Program-made: the position numbers and the translations under genes | Part shown: positions 1 through 6,457 of the stretch, in pieces | Layout of the letters: the number at the start of each line of letters is the position of its first letter | How positions within the stretch are numbered: the first letter of the stretch is position 1 | DNA from: TWA4 sp051879215 | Lineage (GTDB): Bacteria; Bacillota; Clostridia; Lachnospirales; Lachnospiraceae | Assembly: GCA_051879215.1 (NCBI GenBank) | Contig: JBJELP010000268.1 | Span: 1-6,884 of the forward strand | Length of the DNA: 6,884 nt | Direction of reading: 5' to 3' | The notes under the pieces: generated by a model | Databases searched by the model: none | Told to the model about the DNA's origin: nothing | The model's input: the letters and a program-made list of their open reading frames with translations, nothing else

Positions 1-1
1 C

Positions 2-904
2 AGCTGGCCGGAAGCCCATACGGAAGCGGAACAGATGGCCGCTCTCGCTCTTGCCAATTATGAGAATGGCTGCTTTGAAAATGTGGGTGTTCCCTTCTGT
101 ATGACGGCAGAGGCAGAAGCCATGGGGGCCGGTATTACCCTTGGTACCAAAGTAAATGAGCCCCGTGTTACCGAGTATGCCATCCGATCGGTGGACGAAT
201 GGGAAAATCTGAAGGAAATCCAGCCGGATTCCGGAAGAGTGCCCGTGATTCTGGAAGCAATCCGGATTCTGAAAAAGAAAAATCTGACCGTACCCATCGT
301 GGGAAATCTGACCGGACCGGTGAGTACAGCCAGTTCTCTGATGGAGCCGGTGGATTTTTACAAGCAGCTGCGGAAGAAAAATAAACAGGCTCATGAGTTT
401 ATGAATTTTGTAACCAATCAGATCATCCGTTTTGCCAGATGGCAGATTGAAGCCGGTGCAGATGTGATTGCCATTTCAGATCCCAGTGGTACCGGTGAGA
501 TTCTTGGTCCCAGACTCTTTGAAGAATTTGCCGTACACTATCTGAATCAGATCGTGGATGCCATCCGGGATCTGCATCCGGGAATTATCATTCATATCTG
601 CGGTCAGATGAAAAATGTATACCAGCAGATGGATCAGCTGAAAAGCGATGTACTGAGTTTTGATTCCATTGTATCTATGCGGGAAGCCCGAAAAAATCTG
701 CCGGGAAGGGTACTGATGGGCAATGTGAGCACCTATACCCTGGAATTCGGAGATCCGGAGAAAGTCGCAGGTCTGACCAGACATTGTGTGGAAAGCGGAT
801 CGGATATTGTGGCACCTGCCTGTGGTCTCGGTACCAAATCCCCCCTTCGGAATATTCAGGCCATGCTGCAGTATCTGAAAGAGGAGGCGGGAGAACATGC
901 CTGA
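2..904 (+). CDS. Corrinoid methyltransferase, MtaA/UroD family (5'-truncated by window edge)
   Basis: The frame is open from base 2 and gives 300 visible residues; no start is seen, so roughly the first 40-50 residues of a usual ~340-residue MtaA-type protein lie outside the window. An ATG at 35 is internal: the residues before it (SWPEAHTEAEQ) fit the family and there is no ribosome binding site. Counted from that Met, the zinc ligands expected of MtaA/MtbA/CmuA-type enzymes are visible as H187-x-C189 (HICG) and C263 (PACGLGT), in the TIM-barrel context of the uroporphyrinogen decarboxylase superfamily (GADVIAISDPSG at 141-152, GNVSTY at 229-234). Such cytosolic enzymes move a methyl group between a corrinoid protein and a thiol or other acceptor. 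True heme-pathway UroD lacks this H-x-C...C set. The stop overlaps the start of the corrinoid activator gene, which supports a methyl-transfer role. The actual acceptor and substrate cannot be read from the sequence. Confidence 0.85.
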   Translation, partial: SWPEAHTEAEQMAALALANYENGCFENVGVPFCMTAEAEAMGAGITLGTKVNEPRVTEYAIRSVDEWENLKEIQPDSGRVPVILEAIRILKKKNLTVPIVGNLTGPVSTASSLMEPVDFYKQLRKKNKQAHEFMNFVTNQIIRFARWQIEAGADVIAISDPSGTGEILGPRLFEEFAVHYLNQIVDAIRDLHPGIIIHICGQMKNVYQQMDQLKSDVLSFDSIVSMREARKNLPGRVLMGNVSTYTLEFGDPEKVAGLTRHCVESGSDIVAPACGLGTKSPLRNIQAMLQYLKEEAGEHA

Positions 905-2759
905 AATCACGGCAGGAAAGAAAACATTTTCCTATGATCCCGGGGAGAAAAAGAATCTGATGCAGCTTCTGATGGAGCAGAAACTGTTTGTGGATAATTC
1001 CTGCAACGGAAAAGGTGTCTGTGGAAAATGCAAAGTACAGCTTACAGGCGGAGAAATTCCGCCTGTGAGTGAAACGGAAAGGAGTCTGCTGAAAGAAGAG
1101 GAAATCGAGAAAGGAATTCGCCTGTCCTGTCTGGTTATTCCGGAAACGGATCTGCAGATTATTCTGCCTGACAGAAAAAAGAAACACAAAATACTGACCG
1201 ACGGATACATGCCGGAACTGGAATTTCATCCCGCTGTTTCCAAGAAAAAGGTGATCGTGCGGAAAACGGATCTGGAAGAACAGACTTCCTTCGAAGAGCA
1301 GATGCTGATACAGACCGGAGCGGACGAGATTCATTATGATGTACTGCTTGAAACGGCCTTTGAACCGGGAGAATACACGGCGGTTATTACAGAGACAGAA
1401 ACCGGGGGCCTGGTGGGCAGCAAAGCAGATGGTAAAACAGGCAGGAAAACTGTGGTGTTGCTGGAACCGGGGGATACGGAACAACAGCTGTACGGTGCAG
1501 CCATTGACATCGGCACCACAACCGTTGTGGTTTCCCTGATTGATCTCCGAACAGGAGAAGAAAAAGCAAATGCATCTCAGATCAATGCCCAGAAACATCT
1601 GGGTCTGGACGTACTGACCCGAATCACCTGTGAGATGGAACGCCCCCGGGAAGCCAGAAAAGAGCTGCAGGAGGCCATTGTCACCAGTATCAATGAAATG
1701 CTTCAGGAAATCTGTCAGGAAACAGGAATCGGTACGGAATCCATTTATGAAATCACCGTTGCCGCCAACTGCACCATGATGCATATGCTTCTGGGAATTG
1801 ATGCCCGTCCCATCGGAAAATCTCCCTATGCACCTGTTTTCGCAGGTGCAAGAACCATACCGGCAGAACGAATCGGAATCCATGCTGCAAAAAATGCACA
1901 GCTGTATTGCCTGCCTGGAGTATCTGCCTATATCGGAGCCGACATTGTGGCCGGTGCCTATGTATGCGGACTGCATCAGGTCAGAGAGAAGGTACTGTTT
2001 ATTGACATCGGCACCAACGGAGAAATTGTCCTGTCAAATGGCGGAAAGATGCTGTGCTGTTCCTGTGCGGCAGGCCCTGCTCTGGAGGGAATGAATATCA
2101 GCTGCGGTATGCGGGCAGCGGAAGGAGCCATTGAAGATGTGGTGATTTCAGAGGAAGGTGTGAAACTGACCATAATTGGTGAAGAAGAAAACGCTGAAAA
2201 ACTGAATCCGGAAGGCATCTGCGGCAGCGGGATCCTTGCAGTGGTAAAGGAACTGGTACGGACCGGACTGATTCGAAAGGATGGAGCTTTTATCAAACCG
2301 GAGAAGCTGGAAGCAGATGATTACCGGAAACGTTATCTTCAGATGAACGGAAAAAAACGGGAATTTCTAATGGTGGAATCACCGGAGAAACTGGTCATTA
2401 CCCAGGGCGATGTACGGCAGGTACAGCTGGCCAAGGGTGCCATTCTGTCCGGTTTTGTGGCACTGCTGAAGGAAGCCGGTGTTTCCATGGAAGAACTGGA
2501 TAAGGTGATGATCGCAGGTCAGTTTGGCGCACATCTGCCGGCGGACAGCCTGACCGGAACGGGAATACTGCCCCGCTCTGTGGAAAACAAGCTGGTCTAT
2601 GTGGGAAATTCCTCCAAAACCGGTGCGGCAGCAGCATTGCTTTCCCTTGCTTCCCGTCGGGAAATGGAACAAATTGCAAAGCAGATGTCTTATATGGAGC
2701 TGGGAAATACCCCGGGATATGAAAGACTATTTGCGGAAAGTATGATGTTTGCAGAATAA
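897..2759 (+). CDS. Reductive activator of corrinoid proteins (RACE; RamA-like 2Fe-2S/ASKHA protein)
   Basis: A 620-residue protein. Residues 1-90 form a plant-type 2Fe-2S ferredoxin domain with ligands C36, C42, C45 and C78 (C-x5-C-x2-C-x32-C). A linker follows, then a large ASKHA-fold region (DUF4445 type) with two phosphate-loop motifs, AIDIGTTT at 202-209 and FIDIGTNGE at 368-376, and a late MIAGQFGAH motif at 538-546. Proteins of this build use ATP hydrolysis to drive an electron from the iron-sulfur cluster onto inactive cob(II)alamin bound to a corrinoid protein, restoring cob(I)alamin. The N-terminal 2Fe-2S layout is the bacterial type; archaeal RamA instead carries C-terminal 4Fe-4S clusters. 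The start at 897 has GAGGAGG at 881-887, 9 bases upstream, and overlaps the methyltransferase gene by 8 bases, so translation is probably coupled. The length and all key motifs are intact. The partner corrinoid protein is not in the window. Confidence 0.9.
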   Translation: MPEITAGKKTFSYDPGEKKNLMQLLMEQKLFVDNSCNGKGVCGKCKVQLTGGEIPPVSETERSLLKEEEIEKGIRLSCLVIPETDLQIILPDRKKKHKILTDGYMPELEFHPAVSKKKVIVRKTDLEEQTSFEEQMLIQTGADEIHYDVLLETAFEPGEYTAVITETETGGLVGSKADGKTGRKTVVLLEPGDTEQQLYGAAIDIGTTTVVVSLIDLRTGEEKANASQINAQKHLGLDVLTRITCEMERPREARKELQEAIVTSINEMLQEICQETGIGTESIYEITVAANCTMMHMLLGIDARPIGKSPYAPVFAGARTIPAERIGIHAAKNAQLYCLPGVSAYIGADIVAGAYVCGLHQVREKVLFIDIGTNGEIVLSNGGKMLCCSCAAGPALEGMNISCGMRAAEGAIEDVVISEEGVKLTIIGEEENAEKLNPEGICGSGILAVVKELVRTGLIRKDGAFIKPEKLEADDYRKRYLQMNGKKREFLMVESPEKLVITQGDVRQVQLAKGAILSGFVALLKEAGVSMEELDKVMIAGQFGAHLPADSLTGTGILPRSVENKLVYVGNSSKTGAAAALLSLASRREMEQIAKQMSYMELGNTPGYERLFAESMMFAE

Positions 2760-2789
2760 AGATAGGGGCTGTCGCATTTGACAGTTTCA

Positions 2790-2836
2790 GGCGGCGCAAA
2801 GATGGTTATTAAATCGTCCTTGTGCCGTCATTTTTT
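2790..2836 (+). terminator. Intrinsic terminator of the methyltransferase-activator operon
   Basis: A long hairpin pairs 2790-2807 with 2812-2829 around an ATTA loop (2808-2811). It has one A-C mismatch (2800/2819) and a few G-U pairs, and is followed by T6 at 2831-2836. It lies 31 bases after the activator stop. The T-tract exists only for plus-strand transcription; read on the minus strand, the hairpin is not followed by T residues, so it does not obviously end the convergent MATE transcript. A weaker 5-bp hairpin (CTGTC/GACAG, 2769-2784) sits just before it. Confidence 0.85.
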
Positions 2837-2889
2837 GTGTGAACTTTTTCTTTGTATGTATGGTAGATGTGAATCTGATCTGCACCCTA

Positions 2890-4269
2890 TTACTTCTTCC
2901 ACCTGCCTGACAGGTAGAATACACCACCAATCACTAAAGGCATCATACCGGCAATACCATCGCCGTACCAGAAACCTTTGGGTCCCATGCCCATGGCAAA
3001 TCCCAATATGTATGCACAGCCAATTCTGGCAATGATACCATCAATGATTGCAACCAGAAGGTTTAATCTGGAATTGCCGGACCCATTGATGATGGAGAAA
3101 GCAAATGTTCTCGTTGCCGCACCGGCAAAACATAAGATTGCCGGACCAATAATAACTGTGGCTTTTGCCAGAACATCCACATCGGTTGTAAACATACCGA
3201 TGATCATATTCGGGAATACAAGCAGTAATCCGGATGCAGCAACAGCAATAATGCTGGAAAGACACAGAGCCCATGCAAGAATCCGAGGAACACGATCGTA
3301 CTTTTTGGCACCGATATTCTGTCCGGTCATGGAAGCGCCGGCAGTAGTAATCGCATTGGACAGAACATTCATCATCATATTCAGCTTGCTGAGGATACCT
3401 GCAATGGCAGAATATACAACACCGAAAGAGTTAACCCATGCAGCAACAACCGTATGAGAAATGCTGATCGCTGCAGATTGAAGTGCCATGGGAACACCGA
3501 GGGCAATGATACTGCTCATAGCTTTCTGATCCGGGACAAAATTTTTCAGCTTGAAATCAAAACCAAAGGACTCTTTATTGCGGTACAGATAAGAGATTGC
3601 AAAAAGGAAACTGAAAGCCTGTCCGATAACGGTAGCCAGAGCGGCACCTGTTACCTCCATTTTAAAAACGGCAACAAAAAGAATGTCCAGAACCGTATTC
3701 ATAACTGCAGCAATGGAGATGAAAATGAAAGGACGCTTGGAATCGCCCATACCACGCAGAATAGCACTGACACAGTTGTAACCATAGATGAAGACAAGAC
3801 CGATCGTACAGATCATGGTATAATCCATGGTATAATCAAAAGCTTCTGCAGGTGTATTGATCCAGTTTAGCAGGTGATGTCTGAAACAGAAACTGGCAGC
3901 TGAAATGACCAGTGAGATAAGAAACAGTACACTGAATAAAGTACCGATAATTTTTCTGACCTGAGCCATATTTTTTTGGCCGACACTTCTTGCAATCAGA
4001 ATCTGGCCGGCTGATGAAAAGCCCATGGCAATAAAATTCATGATCTGGAGAACATTCCCTCCGACAGAAACCGCTGACATACCGGTTTTTCCGATAACCT
4101 GACCGACAACGATCATATCAACAATATTGTAAATCGCCTGAAGTGCATTGGAAACAAACAATGGTGCTGCAAATGTAAGCAGCAGAACAGGAACACTGCC
4201 TTTGGTAAGATCTTTTACCATGGAGTTCTGCTCTTTTTTATCAGCAGTGGGTGATACTGATTGTGACAT
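2890..4269 (-). CDS. MATE-family multidrug/cation antiporter
   Basis: A 459-residue polytopic membrane protein, the normal size for a 12-helix MATE (NorM/DinF-like) transporter. These proteins export drugs or other organic compounds in exchange for Na+ or H+ across the cytoplasmic membrane. The two-fold MatE layout is visible: the N-lobe has a VDMIVVGQ-type motif near residues 50-57 and RGMGDSKRP near 172-180, and the C-lobe has the matching GQNIGAKK near 316-323 and NGSGNSRLN near 395-403. Hydrophobic stretches alternate with short loops throughout. I chose the ATG at 4269 (MSQSVS) because AGGGGG lies 5 bases upstream of it; an in-frame ATG at 4290 would add 7 residues but has no ribosome binding site. 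The gene stands alone, converges on the activator operon and diverges from the AT-rich cassette. The substrate cannot be inferred. Confidence 0.93.
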   Translation of the reverse strand: MSQSVSPTADKKEQNSMVKDLTKGSVPVLLLTFAAPLFVSNALQAIYNIVDMIVVGQVIGKTGMSAVSVGGNVLQIMNFIAMGFSSAGQILIARSVGQKNMAQVRKIIGTLFSVLFLISLVISAASFCFRHHLLNWINTPAEAFDYTMDYTMICTIGLVFIYGYNCVSAILRGMGDSKRPFIFISIAAVMNTVLDILFVAVFKMEVTGAALATVIGQAFSFLFAISYLYRNKESFGFDFKLKNFVPDQKAMSSIIALGVPMALQSAAISISHTVVAAWVNSFGVVYSAIAGILSKLNMMMNVLSNAITTAGASMTGQNIGAKKYDRVPRILAWALCLSSIIAVAASGLLLVFPNMIIGMFTTDVDVLAKATVIIGPAILCFAGAATRTFAFSIINGSGNSRLNLLVAIIDGIIARIGCAYILGFAMGMGPKGFWYGDGIAGMMPLVIGGVFYLSGRWKK

Positions 4270-4290
4270 AATTTCCCCCTTTTCTTTCAT

Positions 4291-4310
4291 ATTGTTATAT
4301 ATGAAACAAT
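4291..4310. promoter_or_regulatory. Possible operator in the MATE leader (inverted repeat)
   Basis: ATTGTT (4291-4296) and AACAAT (4305-4310) form an interrupted inverted repeat with an 8-base centre, just downstream of the predicted MATE start point. The half-site ATGAAACAAT (4301-4310) recurs exactly at 4417-4426, beside the putative promoter of the divergent cassette. A repressor site, for example of the MarR type that often controls MATE genes, is possible. No regulator gene is in view, and AT-rich intergenic DNA yields such repeats by chance. Confidence 0.3.
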
Positions 4311-4321
4311 CTATTTTTATC

Positions 4322-4350
4322 AGTATAATTCCTACAAATCATATAGTCAA
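4322..4350 (-). promoter_or_regulatory. Sigma-A promoter of the MATE gene
   Basis: On the minus strand, TTGACT (4350-4345) and TATACT (4327-4322) are separated by exactly 17 bases, each one mismatch from consensus. Transcription would start near 4315, giving a leader of about 45 bases before the ATG at 4269. Confidence 0.8.
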
Positions 4351-4409
4351 TATGAAAAATGTTTGGAATACAGGTAAACATACAATTGCTGGATAATATT
4401 CATCTCCTG

Positions 4410-4418
4410 TGATAGAAT
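4410..4418 (+). promoter_or_regulatory. Possible extended -10 element for the AT-rich cassette
   Basis: TGATAGAAT matches an extended -10 (TGnTATAAT) with one mismatch. No good -35 lies at 16-18 bases; a TTGCTG at 4386-4391 is 21 bases away. Transcription would start near 4425, about 75 bases before the first ATG at 4500. Confidence 0.3.
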
Positions 4419-4499
4419 GAAACAATAATAGATAATAATAAAAAAATCACTTATTCTGAAATGACTGATATATCGTGGATGTGAGGAGATGGAAAAATA

Positions 4500-4961
4500 A
4501 TGAGTCAGGTAGGACGTGAGAAAGTAAAAGATAATGATTTATTTTATTTATGCGCTTTAATCGACTATATTGCAAGAAAAACAAAAAACACGCGCTCATG
4601 TGTGGTAAATCTGTTGGGACAAGAAAGATTGGAAAAAATATATGATTTAGCTGATGTATATCATAGCGACAATATAGATCGAGTCAGTGATGACTTTATT
4701 GAAGAAGCCGGAATTAGAGAGGGGAATTATGATAATGTTGCATGTTGCCATTACAGTATTCCCTCACACTGGGATATCGGAAAGGTTTATAAAAGGCTGA
4801 TAAAACAGGTGGCTGCAAATGAAAAAATCAGTGTTGTAGAAGCTTTGATGAAAGTTTATAATTCATTTCTCAGTCCAAAGATAGATGATTATAATAGCAG
4901 CATGTACTATGAAAATCCATCATATCTTTATGAGTGTTACAGAGAAAACCAAATACTTTAG
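4500..4961 (+). CDS. Hypothetical protein, 153 aa, first gene of AT-rich cassette
   Basis: A soluble, mostly helical-looking 153-residue protein with no signal peptide or membrane segment. I recognise the overall look (DLFYLCALIDYIARKTKN near 13-30, LADVYH near 50-55, SIPSHWDIGKVYKRL near 86-100) from uncharacterised Firmicutes proteins but cannot name a function. The N-terminal third distantly resembles small DUF3791-type proteins, which is only a visual impression. The start at 4500 has AGGAGA at 4484-4489, 10 bases upstream, which is a rather long spacing. A hand count of bases 4501-4620 gives 42/120 G+C (35%), against 31/60 (52%) for bases 1501-1560 in the activator gene; this suggests acquisition by transfer. 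It is followed at short distance by two more small genes on the same strand, probably in one transcript. Confidence 0.7.
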   Translation: MSQVGREKVKDNDLFYLCALIDYIARKTKNTRSCVVNLLGQERLEKIYDLADVYHSDNIDRVSDDFIEEAGIREGNYDNVACCHYSIPSHWDIGKVYKRLIKQVAANEKISVVEALMKVYNSFLSPKIDDYNSSMYYENPSYLYECYRENQIL

Positions 4962-4990
4962 AAAATAATGTAAAAGAAAAGTGGGGAAGG

Positions 4991-5095
4991 ATGTTGGTAC
5001 AGGGAAGTATTATCGATATTTTCTCTGATATGTCCGTGTGGATGGGCATCCGGAACGTAATTGAACAGGTAAATACAAACGCATGGGTGGTGTAA
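4991..5095 (+). CDS. Possible 34-aa small protein or gene remnant
   Basis: A short open frame starting MLVQGSIIDIFSDMS and ending NTNAWVV. It has a purine-rich GTGGGGAAGG directly before its ATG, begins 29 bases after the 153-residue gene and stops 3 bases before the ATG of the 93-residue gene. That spacing fits translational coupling. The peptide has no clear membrane helix. It may be a genuine small protein, a leader that couples translation, or the remains of a larger deleted gene. I do not recognise it. Confidence 0.45.
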   Translation: MLVQGSIIDIFSDMSVWMGIRNVIEQVNTNAWVV

Positions 5096-5098
5096 CAT

Positions 5099-5380
5099 AT
5101 GGCATCAAAGCAAACAGAGGAGTTATACAGAGTTCTGCTTGACAGAGGATATCCCAAAGAATTCTGTGCAGAAATCGCATATAAACATATGAATACAGAG
5201 TATACAGCCACACGAATGCTGGGATACTTGTACAGAGTCAGTGATCCGCGGCTGGAAGATCTGGTGGATGAAATGCTTGCAATTCTCAGTGACAGGGATG
5301 CAATCATACGGAAAAAGGAAATGGAGCATGCACAGGCTGTGATCAATGATATTTACAGAAACGGTCTGCAGACGGATTAA
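5099..5380 (+). CDS. Hypothetical protein, 93 aa, last gene of AT-rich cassette
   Basis: A small charged, helical protein with no membrane segment. The visible landmarks are ELYRVLLDRGYPKEFC near 7-22, YTATRMLGYLYR near 34-45, EDLVDEMLAILSDRD near 52-66, and a final long amphipathic helix (KKEMEHAQAVINDIYRNG). I recognise this as an uncharacterised clostridial small-protein type without known function. The ribosome binding site is probably GGGTGG (5085-5090), inside the end of the preceding 34-codon frame, so its translation may depend on that frame. A perfect hairpin 27 bases after the stop ends the cassette. Small size and tight packing would suit a toxin-antitoxin or accessory module, but nothing in the sequence proves this. 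Confidence 0.7.
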   Translation: MASKQTEELYRVLLDRGYPKEFCAEIAYKHMNTEYTATRMLGYLYRVSDPRLEDLVDEMLAILSDRDAIIRKKEMEHAQAVINDIYRNGLQTD

Positions 5381-5406
5381 AGTGGAGGTTATATGATCAG
5401 GTCATC

Positions 5407-5446
5407 AAACAGGCTGAAACGATCAAATGGTTTCAGCCTGTTTGTT
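5407..5446. terminator. Hairpin terminator between convergent units
   Basis: AAACAGGCTGAAAC (5407-5420) pairs perfectly with 5430-5443 around a 9-base loop. The downstream T content is modest on both strands (TTTGTT at 5441-5446 on plus, TTTG on minus). It sits between the 93-residue gene and the convergent ThyX-like gene and could stop transcripts from either side. Confidence 0.7.
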
Positions 5447-5486
5447 GTGCGCCATGGGCGCACTTTAAAGGGGAGGGGTGAAAGTC
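5447..5486 (+). mobile_element. Group IIC intron-like 5' end fragment (putative relic)
   Basis: Starting directly after the terminator hairpin and TTTGTT, GTGCGCCATGGGCGCAC (5447-5463) forms a 7-bp stem with a 3-base loop, followed by TTTAAAG and then GGGGTGAAAGTC (5475-5486). Group II introns begin with GUGYG. From memory, the Oceanobacillus iheyensis group IIC intron begins GTGTGCCCGGCATGGGTGC, with GGGTGAGAGTC soon after, so the order and wording of the motifs match. Group IIC introns characteristically insert just after intrinsic terminators, as here. No other domain I sequence, no reverse transcriptase and no domain V/VI are present; the sequence runs straight into the 3' end of the ThyX-like gene. 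It is at best a short decayed remnant, and a chance hairpin remains possible. Confidence 0.45.
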
Positions 5487-6033
5487 ATGCCTTTCTATAC
5501 AATTCCAGTTCCTTTTGGAATTCTTCTGTTTTATCGTAGCCGCATCCGAACATTTCGGGACAGAATCCTCTGTAAATACATTCCCGTACCATACAGGAGG
5601 CCAATTCCGGTTCGACTTCGGCAACTTTATCCCGTACCAGCTTCCAGGCAGATCTTGTTTCCGGACTTGCACAGCTGCAGAGGCGTTTCCTGCTGATATT
5701 GATCAGTGCCTGCGCATCCGCTTCGCATTCATGATTTACAAATGCTCCCTGAGGAAGTTCATCGCGGCAGATATGAGTGCGGTCTGTGCGCTGGGTTTTG
5801 ACAAAATGTTCAATTCCGATTTTATGCCGTACCATATGAACGGAAACCCAGTAGGGAAGATCTGTCCATTTCCAGGCAAATTTCATCTTTCGTATGGGTG
5901 AATGTTCTGAGCGCAGGAGTTTGAGTTTCCATTGGGAATCCGGATAGGTACCGGTATTCTTTCCAATGGTAGTCATGGTGGCATTCTTCACATCCTGCCA
6001 GTTGTCTTCATGTTGAAACCATTCAATTTTCAT
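5485..6033 (-). CDS. Divergent ThyX-like protein (flavin-dependent thymidylate synthase fold)
   Basis: A 182-residue protein, somewhat shorter than the usual ~210-250 of ThyX. ThyX enzymes make dTMP from dUMP with FAD and methylenetetrahydrofolate. The family landmarks appear in order: LRSEHSPIR at 40-48 (the H-x-S-P region), VSVHMVRHK at 63-71, and EHFVKTQRTDR at 75-85. The canonical RHRx7S signature reads RHK-x7-K here, so the third Arg is Lys (71) and the Ser position is Lys (81). The C-terminal half holds six cysteines (119, 121, 147, 152, 158, 164), unusual for ThyX and suggestive of a metal site or an altered role. The ATG at 6033 has AAAGGA 9 bases upstream. It follows the cysteine-rich gene by 48 bases on the same strand without an obvious terminator, so it probably lies under the same cobalamin riboswitch. 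Its 3' end abuts the intron-like fragment. Fold assignment is moderately sure; thymidylate synthase activity is uncertain. Confidence 0.65.
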   Translation of the reverse strand: MKIEWFQHEDNWQDVKNATMTTIGKNTGTYPDSQWKLKLLRSEHSPIRKMKFAWKWTDLPYWVSVHMVRHKIGIEHFVKTQRTDRTHICRDELPQGAFVNHECEADAQALINISRKRLCSCASPETRSAWKLVRDKVAEVEPELASCMVRECIYRGFCPEMFGCGYDKTEEFQKELELYRKA

Positions 6034-6081
6034 TTCAGATCATCCTTTCTTCTTTGAAATTTCTTTTCAGATTATCTCAAA

Positions 6082-6369
6082 TCATCCTTCCTGACTGGTT
6101 TGTTTCAGGACAGACAGTATTTCCTGATATCGCTTTGTGATAGCATTATAGTTTTCATGCTGGTGCGGGTACAGACAGAGACTGCAGTCTTTGTACCCGT
6201 TTGGCAGATACACAAAAGAACCTCCGCAGCGGTCTCCCAAAACGTACAGAGGGCAATAGCAGAACAGGCAATTGAAATTGTCCGGATTGGCCTTTGGATG
6301 ACAGGGAAAGTATTCACAATCCCGGTTGCAGAAATAAGAGAAATGTTTTCCATCAAGATCTTTTTCCAT
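6082..6369 (-). CDS. Cysteine-rich small domain protein (PF04071-like), B12-riboswitch controlled
   Basis: A 95-residue cytosolic protein with nine cysteines (14, 18, 23, 34, 37, 39, 48, 62, 65) and several histidines. The spacing C14-x3-C18-x4-C23-H, then NCLFCYCPLY (33-42), then RCGG (47-50), KDCSLC (60-65) and PH, is the hallmark of the cysteine-rich small domain family, which is often found near cobalamin or cobalt genes in Clostridia. The cysteines presumably bind metal or an iron-sulfur cluster; the biochemical role is not known to me. The ATG at 6369 has AGGAAG 7 bases upstream. It is the first gene after a cobalamin riboswitch and its terminator, which fits the family's link with corrinoid metabolism and predicts expression when B12 is scarce. 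The length is normal for a stand-alone copy and no motif is missing. Confidence 0.88.
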   Translation of the reverse strand: MEKDLDGKHFSYFCNRDCEYFPCHPKANPDNFNCLFCYCPLYVLGDRCGGSFVYLPNGYKDCSLCLYPHQHENYNAITKRYQEILSVLKQTSQEG

Positions 6370-6457
6370 AGTTTTTCTTCCTTTTTACCATGTACACAGA
6401 TGTCTGAGCAAAATCTTATTTTCAAATCAGGCTCTGGGCATCTGTTTCGTATATCAT

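Noticed and set aside
35..37. ATG at 35 as true start of the methyltransferase
   Set aside because: The frame is open upstream with family-like residues and there is no ribosome binding site before it; the gene is simply cut by the window edge.
675..1976. Long open frame (433 codons) on the minus strand opposite the activator gene
   Set aside because: It is antisense to two confidently assigned genes with intact motifs, and its product is rich in Cys, Phe and His in no recognisable pattern.
2769..2784. CTGTC/GACAG hairpin preceded by GGGG, looking like an insertion sequence end
   Set aside because: No matching opposite end, transposase or target duplication is present. It is a short hairpin next to a real terminator.
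3454..3870. Plus-strand frame inside the MATE gene
   Set aside because: It is antisense to a full-length transporter with correct motifs; the product is low in hydrophobic residues and has no ribosome binding site.
4489..4500. ATG-GAA-AAA-TAA minimal frame overlapping the start of the 153-residue gene
   Set aside because: Three codons overlapping the next ATG is probably chance in A-rich DNA, though weak translational coupling cannot be excluded.
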